Shown here: positions 33,731 to 46,234 of the stretch, in pieces | Position numbering within the stretch: position 1 is the first letter of the stretch | How the letters are laid out: each line of letters opens with the position of its first letter | Notes under the pieces: generated by a model | Told to the model about the DNA's origin: nothing | Databases searched by the model: none | What the model saw: the letters and a program-made list of their open reading frames with translations, nothing else | NCBI RefSeq assembly: GCF_003573695.1 | Contig: NC_039366.1 | Span: 160,088,770-160,152,769, forward strand | Direction of reading: 5' to 3' | DNA from: Papaver somniferum | Lineage: Eukaryota; Streptophyta; Magnoliopsida; Ranunculales; Papaveraceae | Length of the DNA: 64,000 nucleotides | Translations under genes and position numbers: made by a program

Positions 33731-36639
33731 TGGGTCTGAGAATAATTTTCTTCCAGAAAATGGGTGCGCGCCTTTAGTTTTGGGAGCGTGGGTTTCACAG
33801 TGGAAAGATCTGGGAGAATGGATTTCCCTATAGTTTTCACATTGAAAATTGCACTTCCTTAAGAATTGTGTCTCGTGCATCACACCCCGTGCAAAGTAGA
33901 TTGCCAAAGTCACCGCCAAGCCTGGAAGAGCCGCACCCTTAATCTGGTCGTGTAAAATATTTTGGCTCAATAGCCTATTGGGCTTGCATTGTTCTAGCCC
34001 ACTTGGTAGCTTAACTGTTAGTCGCGTGGAACCGACAGTGTAAGCATTATCATTACTGTAGTACTTCTCATCTCAGCCATTCACCGTCACCATCTTTGTG
34101 CCAATTATCATACTCGAATACACACTTCTCAAGCTCTCCCTGCATCTTCTTCATACTACGGCCATCACCAGCTCGAACTAACCACAACAACCTACATCCA
34201 TGTATTCTTTTCAAACTCCTCCATCTATCGCAACAAGCACCAGCTCATCTTGAGCTCAACAACAACACAAATTCCACATCTCCCTGTTCATCAACCAGCT
34301 CCACCATTACGGCCATTATCGTTCTTAGCAATCATTCCCGGCAATATCGATCACAGGTATGTTCTCCATCTCCGACATCACCGTCACTGCCATTAATCTC
34401 GGAACTCCATTAAGCTCAGCTCATTCCATCTTCTAATTCATCATTTCGACTCCATCATATATCGCCACTGCCACGCTCTGTCCGTATCTCAATCGAGCTT
34501 CTCCCTGGGTCTTCTCAACACCATCAACTACCACCAGTAAGTGGCCTCGTTCGTTCCCGGTCACAGCCATCATGCAGTCTTCACTGTCAAACCTCCCTGC
34601 TCCATCAATCTCCGTCTGCCGCAACCCACCACTATCCATTCAAACACTATTCACCATCACAGATTCGAGTTCATATCTGTATCCAACTCAGGCTCAATTT
34701 CCATCGCTGGCTGTGGCAGCAGATGGTTCAGCTAATTGACACTGAACTTGAATTGTATAAAACTGTTGTCTCAGGCATTTCTTCGAACAGTAATGTGCAT
34801 CACCCAAACTTGTGAAGGCTATGTACTAGCTGTATCCCGAAGAATGCACAAACTCCTTACCTGCAAACCCATGTTTGAACACATTCAATCACACATATTT
34901 ATAGCTCAAAATCGGCTCTGAATCCTCTCCAATTCTTCCTCCATTCATCTTATTCAATTAACCCGTATGCCAATCAGAACCTGAGACTTCAAGTGATTAT
35001 CTCGGCTCAAAGCATCATTCAAAACTAATAGAGTCTGACCCATCCTTGCTCTTTCACTGCTCAAATCAACGGCAACAACTGCCATTCTTCCCTGTAAAAC
35101 TAGAACTGAAAACCATACCGAACAAAACTCACATCTTCCCCTGGTCCGTCTTCTTAGATTCCAATCCTGTCTCAATCCATCGACTCATTGTTGTCGGCGT
35201 GACTGAGATTGGCAGCGGCATCCTTCTCTTCTTTCTCTTCTCCTGAAACTTGATTACCATTACACTGCCATCTCCCAAAGACCATGAACCTTTAACAGCT
35301 AGTGTCAGTCATTGAAGACTGACAGTTTAATTAATATTCCATGGCTGTCCTGAGTAGAAACTCGGGCGCCTATAACAGTTCTGTAGGTTCTCTAGTTTTC
35401 GACAACTCAGCTTGCTTCAAATGCCTCCAGATTCTTCATACGACGTCGGATTGACTCCATTCTTTCGCCTTTGGCTTCGTCTTTTCGTGCTCTTCGAAAT
35501 GATATCAACAACTCCTAGATAATTCTGCCTCTTTTATGGCCAATTGGATGATTTCATGTTCTTATCGGGAATAAGCTCCAAAATTCCCATAAGATATAAA
35601 AGAAAGCTAATAATACAATTTCACAAGAAAACTAGCTAAGAAAGTATAATCAATCGATACTTAGAGAGGTGTTTTTAAACACCTATCACCCTGTAGTATT
35701 TTAAAAGATCACTTGCTTCATTAAAACAGTTGTGAGGTGTATGAAGCAATCAATTGCTAATAGAGATATTAACTGAAAACTCATTCCTTGTTGTTTATGG
35801 GCAAAAATTGTTTCTGCTGGTTTTGGTAAATTTGGGTGTGTGGATGGGAAACAAATCTAAACCTAAAATAAATGCACTGCACGGGAGTACTTTAGATTCG
35901 AGAGATCAATCTGTACAATCCTGGCCTAAACCAAGAAATGGCCGTTCCAGTCTTGCTTCGGTCACAAAGTGCAGGAGAATGGTTGGTCTTAGGGAGGGAA
36001 GCGAAGAAGACGTTGAGACTATAATGGTTAATTCTGAAGGTGTGGCTATTTTATGACTTGTATCAGAATTTGGAACTGGCTTGCGGAATGTAAGCTATCA
36101 GTTCTTTGGTGTTTTCTGGATACTGTGTTGTTGTTAACCAAAACTGTTGTCTGGTTGAAAAATAGGTAAAACCTATTTATACAAGTCATATTGAACGCAC
36201 CCTGATCTCGTAGAAAGTAGGAGTGATTGAATGATGGAGAACTGGGGTTATGTGTAACTGTCAGAAACCACGTTCCCACTATGGAGGAAACTGGTTAGTT
36301 TACACCCACTACTTCTTGCCGCCACTAACTTCTCTGCTTTCTGACACTTTCTTATAATAGGCGTGTTGCACGCCGCACGCTGTAAACCTCCAGACCAATA
36401 CCCTGATGAGCATCCCCCAGTTTGTGATGTGTTTGATGTCTCGAGTGTTTTCATGGAAAACATGTAGCAGGTTGCTATGTGTGGCAAGTCAAAGTCAGGA
36501 CACTTTCCACGGAAGAATATCACGTGATGCTATTTGGCTTGTCTTAGTTGGTCGCCCAAAACTTGCCACAGGCCTGTCAATTCTGTGGCGAATTTGGATG
36601 GCTGAGATCGTAACTCATGAGAAAGGGTGGCCATTGATT

Positions 36640-37345
36640 ATGGACACATTCTGTTGGCGCCTGATGATAGCACAGTGGCGTCATTGGCATATGCTAATGG
36701 TGTAGTGGCATATAGCGGCATGCCAGTGGCATAGTGGCGCCTGGCGTAGCCATGGCAGCTATTTTGGCATATTGGTGTTAGACCCAAATATGGCTCTGGC
36801 AACATTGACCATGTTGCTATATCAAATTTAAGGTCTTAGGATAATTACTTGACTTAGTTGGCGTTACAAATTTAGCTAAATTAAGGTTTGGCATATCGAA
36901 ACCCTAATTAACGCGTGTGGCATGGCCGTGGCACGATGACGCTTTATGCAATCGGTGCCATGGCCAGATTAAAGGAATTATGGCAGGACATAATATGAGA
37001 ATAACCACAGGCGCAAGGATGGCCACGAGTGATTATAGAACGGCGTTGTTTTTAGGGTTTGGCGGGTCCCACATGGCTCGTGGCATGTTGTAGGGTCAAA
37101 GTAGCGTAATTGGGCCACGACTGGAAATTAGGGTTTCGACCAATGCCACTAAGGCAGAGCCGTGTTTAGAATACTCTAATTGGAATATGTTATGGGGTTT
37201 GGCCAAGAACAAAAATTGGGTTAGCACGTTGGCACGCTATTTATGGTACATTGCCACGTTCGACATGCTTCTGTGGCAAAGTGGCACGTTTGGCATGTTT
37301 GGCATGCCAATTAGCGTATTGGCGCGACTTTGGAAAGCCAATTTG
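36640..37345. repeat. TGGCAT/TGGCGC-rich low-complexity stretch
   Basis: Dense short direct repeats of TGGCAT, TGGCGC and TGGCACG. No phase is kept, so it is not a coding repeat. Confidence 0.6.
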
Positions 37346-37404
37346 GCATTGTGACCATATGGCGCAACTTTGCCTCTTTTGATACTGTGGCAGGTTTAGA
37401 GCGA

Positions 37405-37645
37405 CCTGATTGGTCGATTAAAAAGAGGGTCGGCCAAACGTGGGCGTGTCCACACTTCTAGTGTGCGTGTCGCGGATTTAAAGCAACCTGATTGGTCGAT
37501 GTAAAATAAGGCCGGAAAGTATGGGCCCAACCACAACTCATGTGCGTGTGGCGGGTTTAAGGTGGCCTGATTGGTCGACGGGAAATAGGGGTCGGTTCGA
37601 GCAGCATGGGGTGTGGCCACTTGCAAGTGGCGCCGGCTGGCCTAT
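37405..37645. repeat. Three tandem about 80-bp repeats
   Basis: Each begins CCTGATTGGTCGA (37405, 37487 and 37566) and contains GTGTGCGTGTCGCGG or a close variant. The spacing is 82 and 79 bp. Confidence 0.8.
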
Positions 37646-38450
37646 GGCATGGCCACACCTCCCTTTTTTGCTGCTCCTATTCCGCGTCGCTTTTCATTCC
37701 TTGTTTTCTGATTGAGGGTAGGATTTTGCACCTACTAATCCATGGCGGATTAATTTCCTAGTTCGCCTAGGCTTAATTTATACATGCGAGGTCTAATATA
37801 TTGCGCAGGGCGCAAAACCCTAATTTTGCAAATTAGTTGGGTAATATATGAATCTTGTGAATTATCACAAAATTGATTGAATTCTATGTGTTGACACAGA
37901 GTTCTTTAAGTTTATTTCTAGAGAGCAGTATGCTTTCCGATTGAGTACTTTTATGCAAGGACCTTAACCTTGATACTTGGAAATTCGTGCTACTCTGCTG
38001 CGAGTGAACACAAATTGTCATGCCATATCAATATTAAGGGTTCATCCGGGGAACATAGCATAGGAAAAATACTCCGCAGGCTCCGACATTAGTGAGTAAT
38101 GCAGCTAGGAGCTTATACACTCATTAGGCTGTATACTAGTGAAAAATTCATCTAGGAGCTTGAGTTTCAATATAATATGAAGAGAGACATGGGAAGTCAT
38201 CATATTTTGATATATTCTCCAAATTCCCTGCGAAATATAGACATATCAATGTCTACTACATCTGATGTCGGGTCAGGTAGATAGACTTTTAAAATTTTAG
38301 CCTTGAACTAAAAACCACCATCAACACTTGTAGGAATACATATCTTCCAAAATCGCCTCCTAGACGGCAATACATTGACAGTCTTTGCTCTGAAATGTAC
38401 ATATATATACTTTTGTAATTTATCTAAAATATATTTAAGATTCCAGATTT

Positions 38451-38762
38451 TTATAGAACGCAATAGTCATGGTTCATATATTGAAAAATTCTGAGAGGAA
38501 TCTTATGCATTTTTGAGATACAACCTGTCTCATAGAGTATTGTATCATTACTACTAAACATGTTAGTATCCAAGACAATGATATACAGTTCTATGATATC
38601 CCACTGATTATGTAAGTCTTCCAAGACATACATGGACATAATTCCAATCCCCAAAAAATTTAGGAACAAGAGTATTACAAACTTCATTCGCTTTTTCCAC
38701 CACAAATTTTTGAAGTAGTCAAATCCTGCCATTACGTTAACTGGATCGACCATTAGATTCAA
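38451..38762 (-). pseudogene. Possible gag remnant of element B
   Basis: A 103-residue open stretch close to the primer binding site, where copia gag starts. It contains FDYFKNLWWKKRMKFVILL, reminiscent of the 'FDGxNYxxWKxRMxxFL' opening of copia gag proteins. The rest is unreadable. Position and motif agree, but the match is weak. Confidence 0.35.
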
Positions 38763-38815
38763 TTTCTTATAGGTTGGATCGCACCAAACACAGATTGTTA
38801 GATCTTTTCGTGTTT

Positions 38816-38831
38816 GCCTGCTCTGATACCA
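38816..38831 (-). other. Primer binding site of element B
   Basis: The minus strand reads TGGTATCAGAGCAGGC, the standard initiator-methionine tRNA complement in plant retrotransposons, two bases from the LTR edge at 38834. Confidence 0.9.
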
Positions 38832-38833
38832 AT

Positions 38834-40885
38834 TGAAAAGATGAGGGTACCCAAATATACCTCAATCTAAAACTTTTCCACCTATAAGTCCTTTCTCCGA
38901 AAGTGATTGTCTATGGACTGAGTCGAGACAATACAAATAATCGATTCACACTTCGAGTGATCGTCTATAGATACGAGATCGAGACACTACAACAACGAAG
39001 TATGTTTACTTGATAAGAGGTTCGGGCTTAACCAAACACAGTAGGATTACTATCAAGTAAATAAGAATTGACGTTTGTATATTTTACTTCTAATTATAAT
39101 AAAAACAATTATAATTGCGGAAATAGAAAAGTAAAAGACACGTCAAGATTTTGTTAACGAGGAAACCGCAAATGCAGAAAAACCACGGGACCTTGTCCAG
39201 AATTGAATACTCTCAGGATTAAGCCGCTATGTAATCAAACCAACTTCGTATAGTTGAGACCAAGCAACTAAATCTATAGTTCACCTAGTTCCGTCTGTAT
39301 TCCCACGCCTTGAACTTGTAATAAGTCACGTACTTGGAACAATTCCTTTGGTTCGTATTCCAAACAGTAAAGGAACAACAAATCTATTTGGTAAAAAAAC
39401 TCTTTTCAACCAAGTGATGTGAGTTCGACAAAAGGTTCTTCCGTTTATCCCAATAAACTCGTTTGTCAGGTCCTTAGATCTATCTACTAACAATTACCGA
39501 AGTAATCGTCTAGATTTTGCAATCAATACTTTGAATCACAAAGAAACATATTGATGCCGATCTACTCAACTAACCAATCCAATCTACCACAAGGATAAAC
39601 TGATTATAGTTGGATCCTCTTTAACCGAAACAAGTATTGTGCACACCAAAGATTATGAACCCAAATCAGAAATCTTCAAAGTCTTCTTTGTCTTCAAATC
39701 TTCTTAGATCTTCAATAAACACCTGCACACAATCAACTTTAATCTCTTGTGATCAATCACGCACAGAACGGAGTCTGTTAACAATGGATTATCACAAGAT
39801 GTCTTTAGATCTACAAACAGTCTAAAGATCCCCGTCGAAACTTCGATCTAGTTTGAGTGAATCTTATATCATAAGAGAAGATTCTCAAGCATAAACAAAC
39901 TAGGTGCAATCAAAGTTCAACAACCGTCGTCAATCAAATCAATCAAAAACTAATAATAAACCACAATTATCTAGTTTCCCACCAACGGTAATAATAGAGC
40001 TTCTCAATCCCAAAGAAGTCTTTAAACCAAGCGGCCGTAAGAGATTTCGCCTGATTAGGTTACTTTCCTCTCCGAATAGGCAGCTCCACCAGTAACAACA
40101 CAACTAGGTAGTTTTGATGTTTGCTAGAAATGCAAACTTTGATATTTATAGACCAAGGAAGTTTGGACACCAAGGAATTTCCAAAATCGAAAATATTATC
40201 AAGATATCCAATATATTCCAGATTCGGTTTCCATAATTCCTGGAAATGCTTTGTCCAAACATTGACCGAAAATCTCTTAGAAAATCTCCAATTAGTAAAT
40301 GCACATTACCAATTTTTATTTTCCAAAAAATAAAATTAAAAACCTTAATTAAAAGATTCTCAACTTATTTTTTCGATCCGGGATTTTCCTTTAGCTATTA
40401 AGGAATATCTTTGAACAATAAAAGATAAGCGTTACTGCACATGTTCAAAGTATGTCGACATCTTTACTTTGTAAGTCCTCTTTCATACTTACAATCTTGA
40501 AACCGATTTGCCACACTTCCAAACGAGTTTAGAATTGGTTCATCTGACTTTCAAGAACTATGTGATTGATTAAGAACACTCAATCACAAATCATGGGTTT
40601 CACGGTTCTACCAAAACAAATTTCGGTTCTACCTCCATGTGTGTATTGTGCATAGTCACACTAGCTTTCCAAAAATTCGGTTGACTAGGTACTAGGATCG
40701 GTTCCCCACATACTTATGGTAACTACTTGTATTTGTTGCACATGTCCATAGGATCGGTTCCCCTTTCACTAAAAACTTGTTGCACATGTTCATAGGATCG
40801 GTACCCCCATCTACTAAAAACGTGTTGCACCTCTTACAAGGATCGATTCCGCTTTTGTGATCGGTTGCACCTCTTCATAGGATCG
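38834..40885 (-). repeat. 5' LTR of element B, truncated
   Basis: Parallel to 24537-26533 of the 3' LTR. It ends abruptly at GGATCG (40885) inside the minisatellite. The missing part would have been about 750 bp. Confidence 0.85.
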
Positions 40886-43553
40886 ACATGTTGGTAAGCC
40901 TCGGAAAATGGTGCATGTGTATTTAACAATAATGCACGAACGAGCACCCAAATATGCATAAGTGAGCATCCAAATGCATGAACTAGCATTCAAAAATATG
41001 GACGAACGAGGAACTTATGCAAAATAAGGAAAAAAATAAAATAAAATAACATAAATAAGAGGCGTGGGACCGGAACCACTGGCCGCCCAGTCATGCCGCT
41101 GTGGTCGGTCCCCCTCTCCCTTTATTTTACTTTATTTTAACCTATTATATTATTTTCCTTATCTCATGAAAACTCATTGTTTGAGCAAACTTCCTCGTTT
41201 GAGCAAAAATCCTAGTTTCTTCATATTTCCTCACATGATGAAAAATAATAACATAAAATAGGGAAGAGTACAGGACCGGGCATATGGGACGGCCGGCCAT
41301 GCCTTGGACGTGGTCGGTCCCACATCTCTCTCATTCCTTATTTAATTATTATTTCTTCCTTCATCTCATGAAACTCCCTCGTTTGAGCAAAAAACCTGAT
41401 TTTTCCATATTTCTCAAATACTGCTCAAACTATCAAAAAGTCAAATGGTCACACGACCATCCGGCCACCTCACGCAAATATTAAAATATTATTATTTTAA
41501 TATTCTCAAAATAATGGTCGCACGAGCAAAGTTAAACCTGCTCATTCGATCAAAATCAAGAGTTTTAGTCAAGATCAAACTCTTCTGAAAATCCAAAATA
41601 TTGCTTGAAAGTGCACCAGAAATATCAAAAATTCAGGATTGAGTCATGGACAATATGGTGACATAGCCTGCCACCTTGACCGACCAGGGTCGGCCCTTTG
41701 GCTTATAGAAGCCGGTCCCACACTCTATTATGATTTTGACCTAATTAATCTTCTATGGTTCAAATTGGGTTCATACTCTTTCCAAACAAATTGGAATTTG
41801 CTCAATCGGCCATCAGTTGGTACCACGACAACCAGGGGACGATTTCATACCCCTTGGTCGGTCCCCTCTTCTTTCATAATTAGGTTTTACCACCTAATGC
41901 TCAGACGAGCACTATTTTTAATAATGATTAAACGAGCATTTAATCATCTATTCACCAGCTGGTCTACAAAGAACTTTGGTGCATGCTCATTCGAGCACCT
42001 GGGTGCTACATGGTCGTCCCATCATCCCATGTAGTCGGTCCCTCTATCACCCACTGGTTGATTTTCAGTAAATCATCAATTGATCAACAATAGACCAAAA
42101 TTAGAGTTTCAGACCAAATGCTCTGCAAATCCTAATTTTATGCCGATACAGCAATCGATATCCTAATTAATTATAAAATATTCAGTCCAGCTACCAGTAT
42201 TTTAATTAATATTTTATTTGGTCTTGCTATCAATGATTCATGAATCGAGCAATATTGCTCAAACGAGCAATATTTGTTTTGCTCATCTATCAACACTAAA
42301 TTGCTTAAGTTAGCAAAATACACGGTCAACTGGGTTCAGAACTCATTGATTCAACTATCAATTACCCGGTCGAGCAATATTCCTCATGTTGATTTAACTA
42401 TCAAAATTCAAAAATTCTATTGAACCAGCAATCAATATTCTAATTTAATGTTTGGTCCTGCTACCAACATTTTCCTCGACTAAGCAACATGGTTCAAACG
42501 AACGACCATCTAATATTTTTTATTATTCACTCGATCATTCATGATATATTAGATCGAGCATTCTGTATAATTCAACAAATATCTTTTATTTTCTGTCGAA
42601 TACTCGACATATTGAAATAAGTCCTTGATCGAACAATCTCATTGGACAATCCAAGTTATCAGAATATTATTATTACCTCAACTAGTAAAATGATATATCA
42701 CACTTCATCAAGACTCAATGTCTTTCCATTATTCTGTCTCAACAGACACATTATGCTCAATCCGTGAGTCTCAGAGCATACCACATTCGTTCATTATGTT
42801 CGACTCATCAAGGCTAAGACTCATCGTCTAGTCAAGTCAATAACTGACTAAGTAAATATACGTCTGCCTTGAAGACTCCATGTTCGTGAGACATCAATCA
42901 CGTCACATGGGGGGTATTCACTAGGGTTTTGGTCTGGCGGCCTACGATACATGTGTACAACCACGATGAGAAATGTGAGTAAGTCGTGCAAGCAGTTGAT
43001 GGAGTTAGCAAAGTAGTGGATGGACAATCAACCAAGTCTCCACACGACATGGAACTAGTTTAACCACGATTTCCCACTTTCCCACTCTTTCACTCCAGCA
43101 ACCGTCACACTTACTGGGATCAATATGTCTATATTTTTGCAATATAAATAAGTCTCTGAATCTATGATTGAACAACTCAGAATCATCGTCTAAACAAGAA
43201 CTCTCAACATAGCAGAATTCAATCAATTAATCAGAATTTACACGAACTTAACAGTTCACTTGCAGAAATCTCCAACACATTAGCAATCCTTGATTATTAT
43301 TGATCTCGCACACACTTCTCAGTTTCCCTCCTACAGATCGACCCTCATCCCTCTTTGTGACCGAATTCACTCTGAAATGGACATTGTCTTGGTTTAGGTC
43401 GGAGTCCTACATATTGATATCTCGAACTCAAAGCACTCCCGTGCGGTGCATATGTTTGAAGGTTTAAGCAATTTAATCGGTCGAGGAGTCCTCGCCCGCA
43501 CGGTCGTCTCTTTACTTTCCTAAAAAACCAGCAATTCGTTTTCTCCCATCAAA
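40886..43553. mobile_element. Long-LTR family C, right portion
   Basis: From about 40890 it repeats text already present at about 22738-24536 (AAYAATGCACGAACGAGCAC and onward), then continues past the point where the left copy stops, through GTTTTGGTCTGGCGGYCTACGAYAC, to an end at CAATTCGTTTTCTCCCATCA. It is therefore a second LTR of family C, lacking its first roughly 750 bp. After it the plus-strand copia LTR resumes. Confidence 0.7.
41055..41390. repeat. Two about 190-bp tandem units in the right family C LTR
   Basis: Same GGGACCGG...GGTCGGTCCC / TTTATTTTA / CTCATGAAA organisation as at 22905-23270. Confidence 0.7.
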
Positions 43554-44312
43554 AGAGGTATGTGAAGATTGAACCGTCCTATTTACTCATAGCATTATCA
43601 TTCTATCTATATGAGACTATGTCGTATGAATTCTAGTATATTGCAAAGAAGAAGTTTCGAACCAAGTTTGTCTTGTTAAATATCTCGAAAGATGATTCAA
43701 GCAATGGATGTTCATAAATCCTTAGCAATCTTAGTTAAGAACAATTTATTGTTCAAGAACTATTTTTGTTTCAAGTTTATCATTTGGAAATTTCCCTAGC
43801 ATCATATCTATAGTGATTGGGAATGTCCCAAACTATGAAAGGAAGTTTTTCAGAACTAATGAAATTTGGACACAGGTACGGATGCTCAGTACCGTACCCT
43901 AGACATACCTGACTACTATTTTTTTATTACCAGTAACAACAGTCTACTTGGGACGAGGAATTTTCATTAATATTTTGTTATGAAGAAAATAACGGGCAAC
44001 TATCCATTTTCATCATTATTATTTTAGGTTATTTTCATCCATCCAACACCATATCTGTCCAACAACGACACCCCACATAAATTTTCCAACATGAGGCGGG
44101 CAACTATTAACTTTTATCAGGTGTATAATTGTGACATTACATTGTTAGATGTTAACAACACCGATGTATAGCATAGGAAAAAATCTAGTCATGTTGAATA
44201 ACAAGCTAACCTAAAATCGTCTATGATATAACTTGGGAAAGATAATTAATACTAGTTAAATGTATCTCTGTTAAATATATTTAACATTAGTTATTGTTAG
44301 ATTTCTAGAATA
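43554..44312 (+). other. Resumed plus-strand copia LTR, then unresolved sequence
   Basis: 43554 to about 43900 continues the LTR interrupted at 21989 (compare 16890-17140). About 43915-44312 is AT-rich with two GGGCAACTAT motifs (43994 and 44098) and no recognised element. Confidence 0.5.
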
Positions 44313-46234
44313 AATATACCTTCATTTAGATATGGGTAACCGTACCTAAACGTGTCTATTGAGTTGGCTCAATAATAGTTAACCGAAGTTAGACATATGA
44401 ACACTTTTGTCTTAACCACATTCATCTAACGCTTCTAGATCAACTATGATGATCAATCAATCATGAAAGATAATCAAATGAATCTAATTGTGTTTCAAAT
44501 AGAGTTGTTCAATTGTCTACTATTTCGCAGAAATATATATGAACCAATTGAATCAAAATCGGATTGATTCATGAGAGTCAATTCATGAACATTAAGACAC
44601 GGTTTGCAAAGATTGCATTCCTTGATTCATAAATGTATTTGTTCATGAGTATGAAAACATGCTTAACATATTTTAGAACTTTAACCACTAAGTTTGCAAA
44701 CAGGTACACAAACTATAGCTTCCGGACTTTGGTCTTGTCCAGCAGTTTGCAAAAGGGTATGTATACTGCTGTCCCGGACCTAAACTCAGATAGAACCATT
44801 CGCATACTGGTATGCAAACTTGGTTCCCGGACTTTAACATTTAAAACCATTCGCATACTAGGTCTGCAACAAGGTTCCCGGACCTGAATCATACCAAAAA
44901 AGTTTGCATACTAGGTACGCATACTGTGTTGTATCCAGACAAAGGTTTTTGTTCTAAATTCCCATTTCAATCATTGAAACATCCTTAGAAGAAGACAATA
45001 GCTGTCTCACACAAACTATTAGCTTATAAGTAATTTTCAAGTGATCGAATGATCAATACGAAATATTCCTAGTCGACATCAAATGATTGTCTCACACAAA
45101 TCATGTAAGATGTTTCAAGGCAATTTTGACATGATCATCTTTTGACTTATTATTTAGTTTCCAAAAAATAAATTGTTTCCAACTAAACTCGTCAAGAATA
45201 TGATGAAAGTAGCTAAAGCAAAAAGATTCCGACATATATTTCGAGAAATATATAACCGAGTTAAACTCAGCTCAAAATATCAAACGTGTATAATATAAAA
45301 TTCTATATAGCTACACGACTTTATCTCATTAGAAGATAAAATAAAATAGACTTCTGAGTGATAGATAAGTTTTAGTCTCCACATACCTTTTGTTGATGAG
45401 GTTTCTCCAAACTCTCCTCAGTAGATCTTCGTCTTCAATTGATGAACGCCGTGAAGTCTAAAGCTCAACTACATATTCTATCCTAATCCCAGACATAGCT
45501 ATAAGTAGACTAGAAATCAAGACTTATGGTTTTGATCAACTAAACTTGACAAACAAGCTTGAGATAACAACGCTTGCGAGTTCGACCGAGCAATGATCTA
45601 ACAATCTCCCCCTTTGTCAAATTTTAGTGAAAAAACTATCAATACATATGGGTTACAAAATAAATAAACTTTGTAGATTCTCATCCATCATGCTTGATTT
45701 TCTTGGTTCTTCAACATTCCTTATATTCTTCGCCACTCCAAGTACTCCAGTGATTCTGAACGTGTTCAACTCAGCATCATTTTTGTTGAAGATCCGTAGC
45801 CATAACAATAAGAATTTTTTTGAAAAACATATGTTCTCAATCATTGTTATACAATGTTATACAATGTCATAGTATTATTACACAACATCAAAGTCCAATT
45901 GTATCACAACTTTGACAATAATACTACAGTGATATATATCACTCCCCCTTAGTCAATACTTCCATCTCACAATGAAAACCACTCCCCCTTACATAATGAT
46001 CCGTGAACCATATGTATGTAGTGTGAACTACCAAATAATTCTCCCCCTTTTTGTAAATATAAATTGGCAAAGGTACGAAAATTACGGGATCACAATGAAA
46101 TTCTCAAAGAGATAATTCATGACTAAAAGAGAACATATCAACTTTGTTTCGATGATTTCACATAGTCGAAACTTAGTGTATTCATAAAAGAGTTTATGAA
46201 GATACAAAATAAGTCCTAGAATATTCCATAGCCG
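44313..46234 (-). mobile_element. Truncated LTR plus PPT and 3' internal sequence (first copy)
   Basis: 44313-45603 is the U3-like part of a family A LTR, ending ATGATCTAACA in plus coordinates. PPT and 3' non-coding sequence follow to 46234, where the text jumps from ATTCCATAGCCG back into LTR sequence. The block is repeated at 46235-48210. Confidence 0.65.

Larger units (their letters stand above)
31447..33849. mobile_element. MULE-3: non-autonomous relative of MULE-1 and MULE-2
   Basis: The element is 31456-33840 (2385 bp), flanked by the exact 9-bp duplication ATTGAAAAT (31447-31455 and 33841-33849). Left terminus GTGAAAATTAGGGGGAAACC; inverted right terminus GTGAAAACTATAGGGAAATC. Its left half is a close copy of the left half of MULE-2, including the conserved block at about 31670-31855 and the palindrome array. 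No transposase. It sits inside the family D solo LTR, so it arrived after that insertion. Confidence 0.92.
30581..35693. mobile_element. Solo LTR of family D, interrupted by MULE-3
   Basis: Begins TAGTGAGCGTCGTTTACTCA at 30586 and ends AAACACCTATCA at 35688, with CCCTG on both sides (30581-30585 and 35689-35693; the match extends by TAG to 8 bp). A homologue starts at 62871 (TGATGCGCGTCGTTTACAC), with the same downstream order: GGATCGTTCCCACGAAGAG-like, then AATCCTTCGCCGT, then GATACGGAA..CTCGACTACC. Only one start and one end are present, hence solo LTR. It is about 2.7 kb without MULE-3. The end after 33850 is CT-rich and has no recognisable gene. Confidence 0.65.
35697..38300. other. Repeat-derived internal stretch of element B, unresolved
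   Basis: No gene with a known domain. A 100-residue plus-strand frame at 35754-36056 is unrecognised. 36640-37640 is rich in TGGC/GGCAT and ends in 80-bp repeats, unlike the AT-rich surroundings, so another long-LTR element is probably nested here with worn edges. Confidence 0.4.
24537..40885 (-). mobile_element. Element B: minus-strand Sirevirus-like (Ty1-copia) retrotransposon, nested and right-truncated
   Basis: 3' LTR 24537-27292, polypurine tract from 27293, internal region to 38833, iMet-type primer binding site at 38816-38831, and 5' LTR from 38834 to 40885, where it is cut. Both LTRs begin, in plus coordinates, TGAAAAGAYGAGGGTACCC and differ by several per cent by eye, plus a roughly 55-bp segment (about 39560-39615) missing from the 3' copy. 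The internal region contains an accessory ORF (29107-30542), a solo LTR with MULE-3 inside it, and further repeat DNA. I see no protease, integrase or reverse transcriptase, so it is non-autonomous or gutted. Confidence 0.8.

Noticed and set aside
33723..35260. Several 60-105 residue frames in CT-rich DNA
   Set aside because: Low-complexity pyrimidine-rich sequence with frames on both strands and no domains.
35754..36056. 100-residue plus-strand frame (GNKSKPKINALHGSTLDS)
   Set aside because: No recognisable family, no splice context and surrounded by repeat DNA; noted in the stretch description only.
41639..42034. 131-residue open frame, with a shorter parallel frame at 23487-23768
   Set aside because: The two are similar only because both lie in family C LTRs; there is no domain, and the copy at 58500-58900 is not open.
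43552..43560. Exact 5-bp duplication for the family C element starting at 21990
   Set aside because: Flanks read AGTGG and AGAGG, one mismatch, and the last bases of the LTR are mutated; called imperfect.
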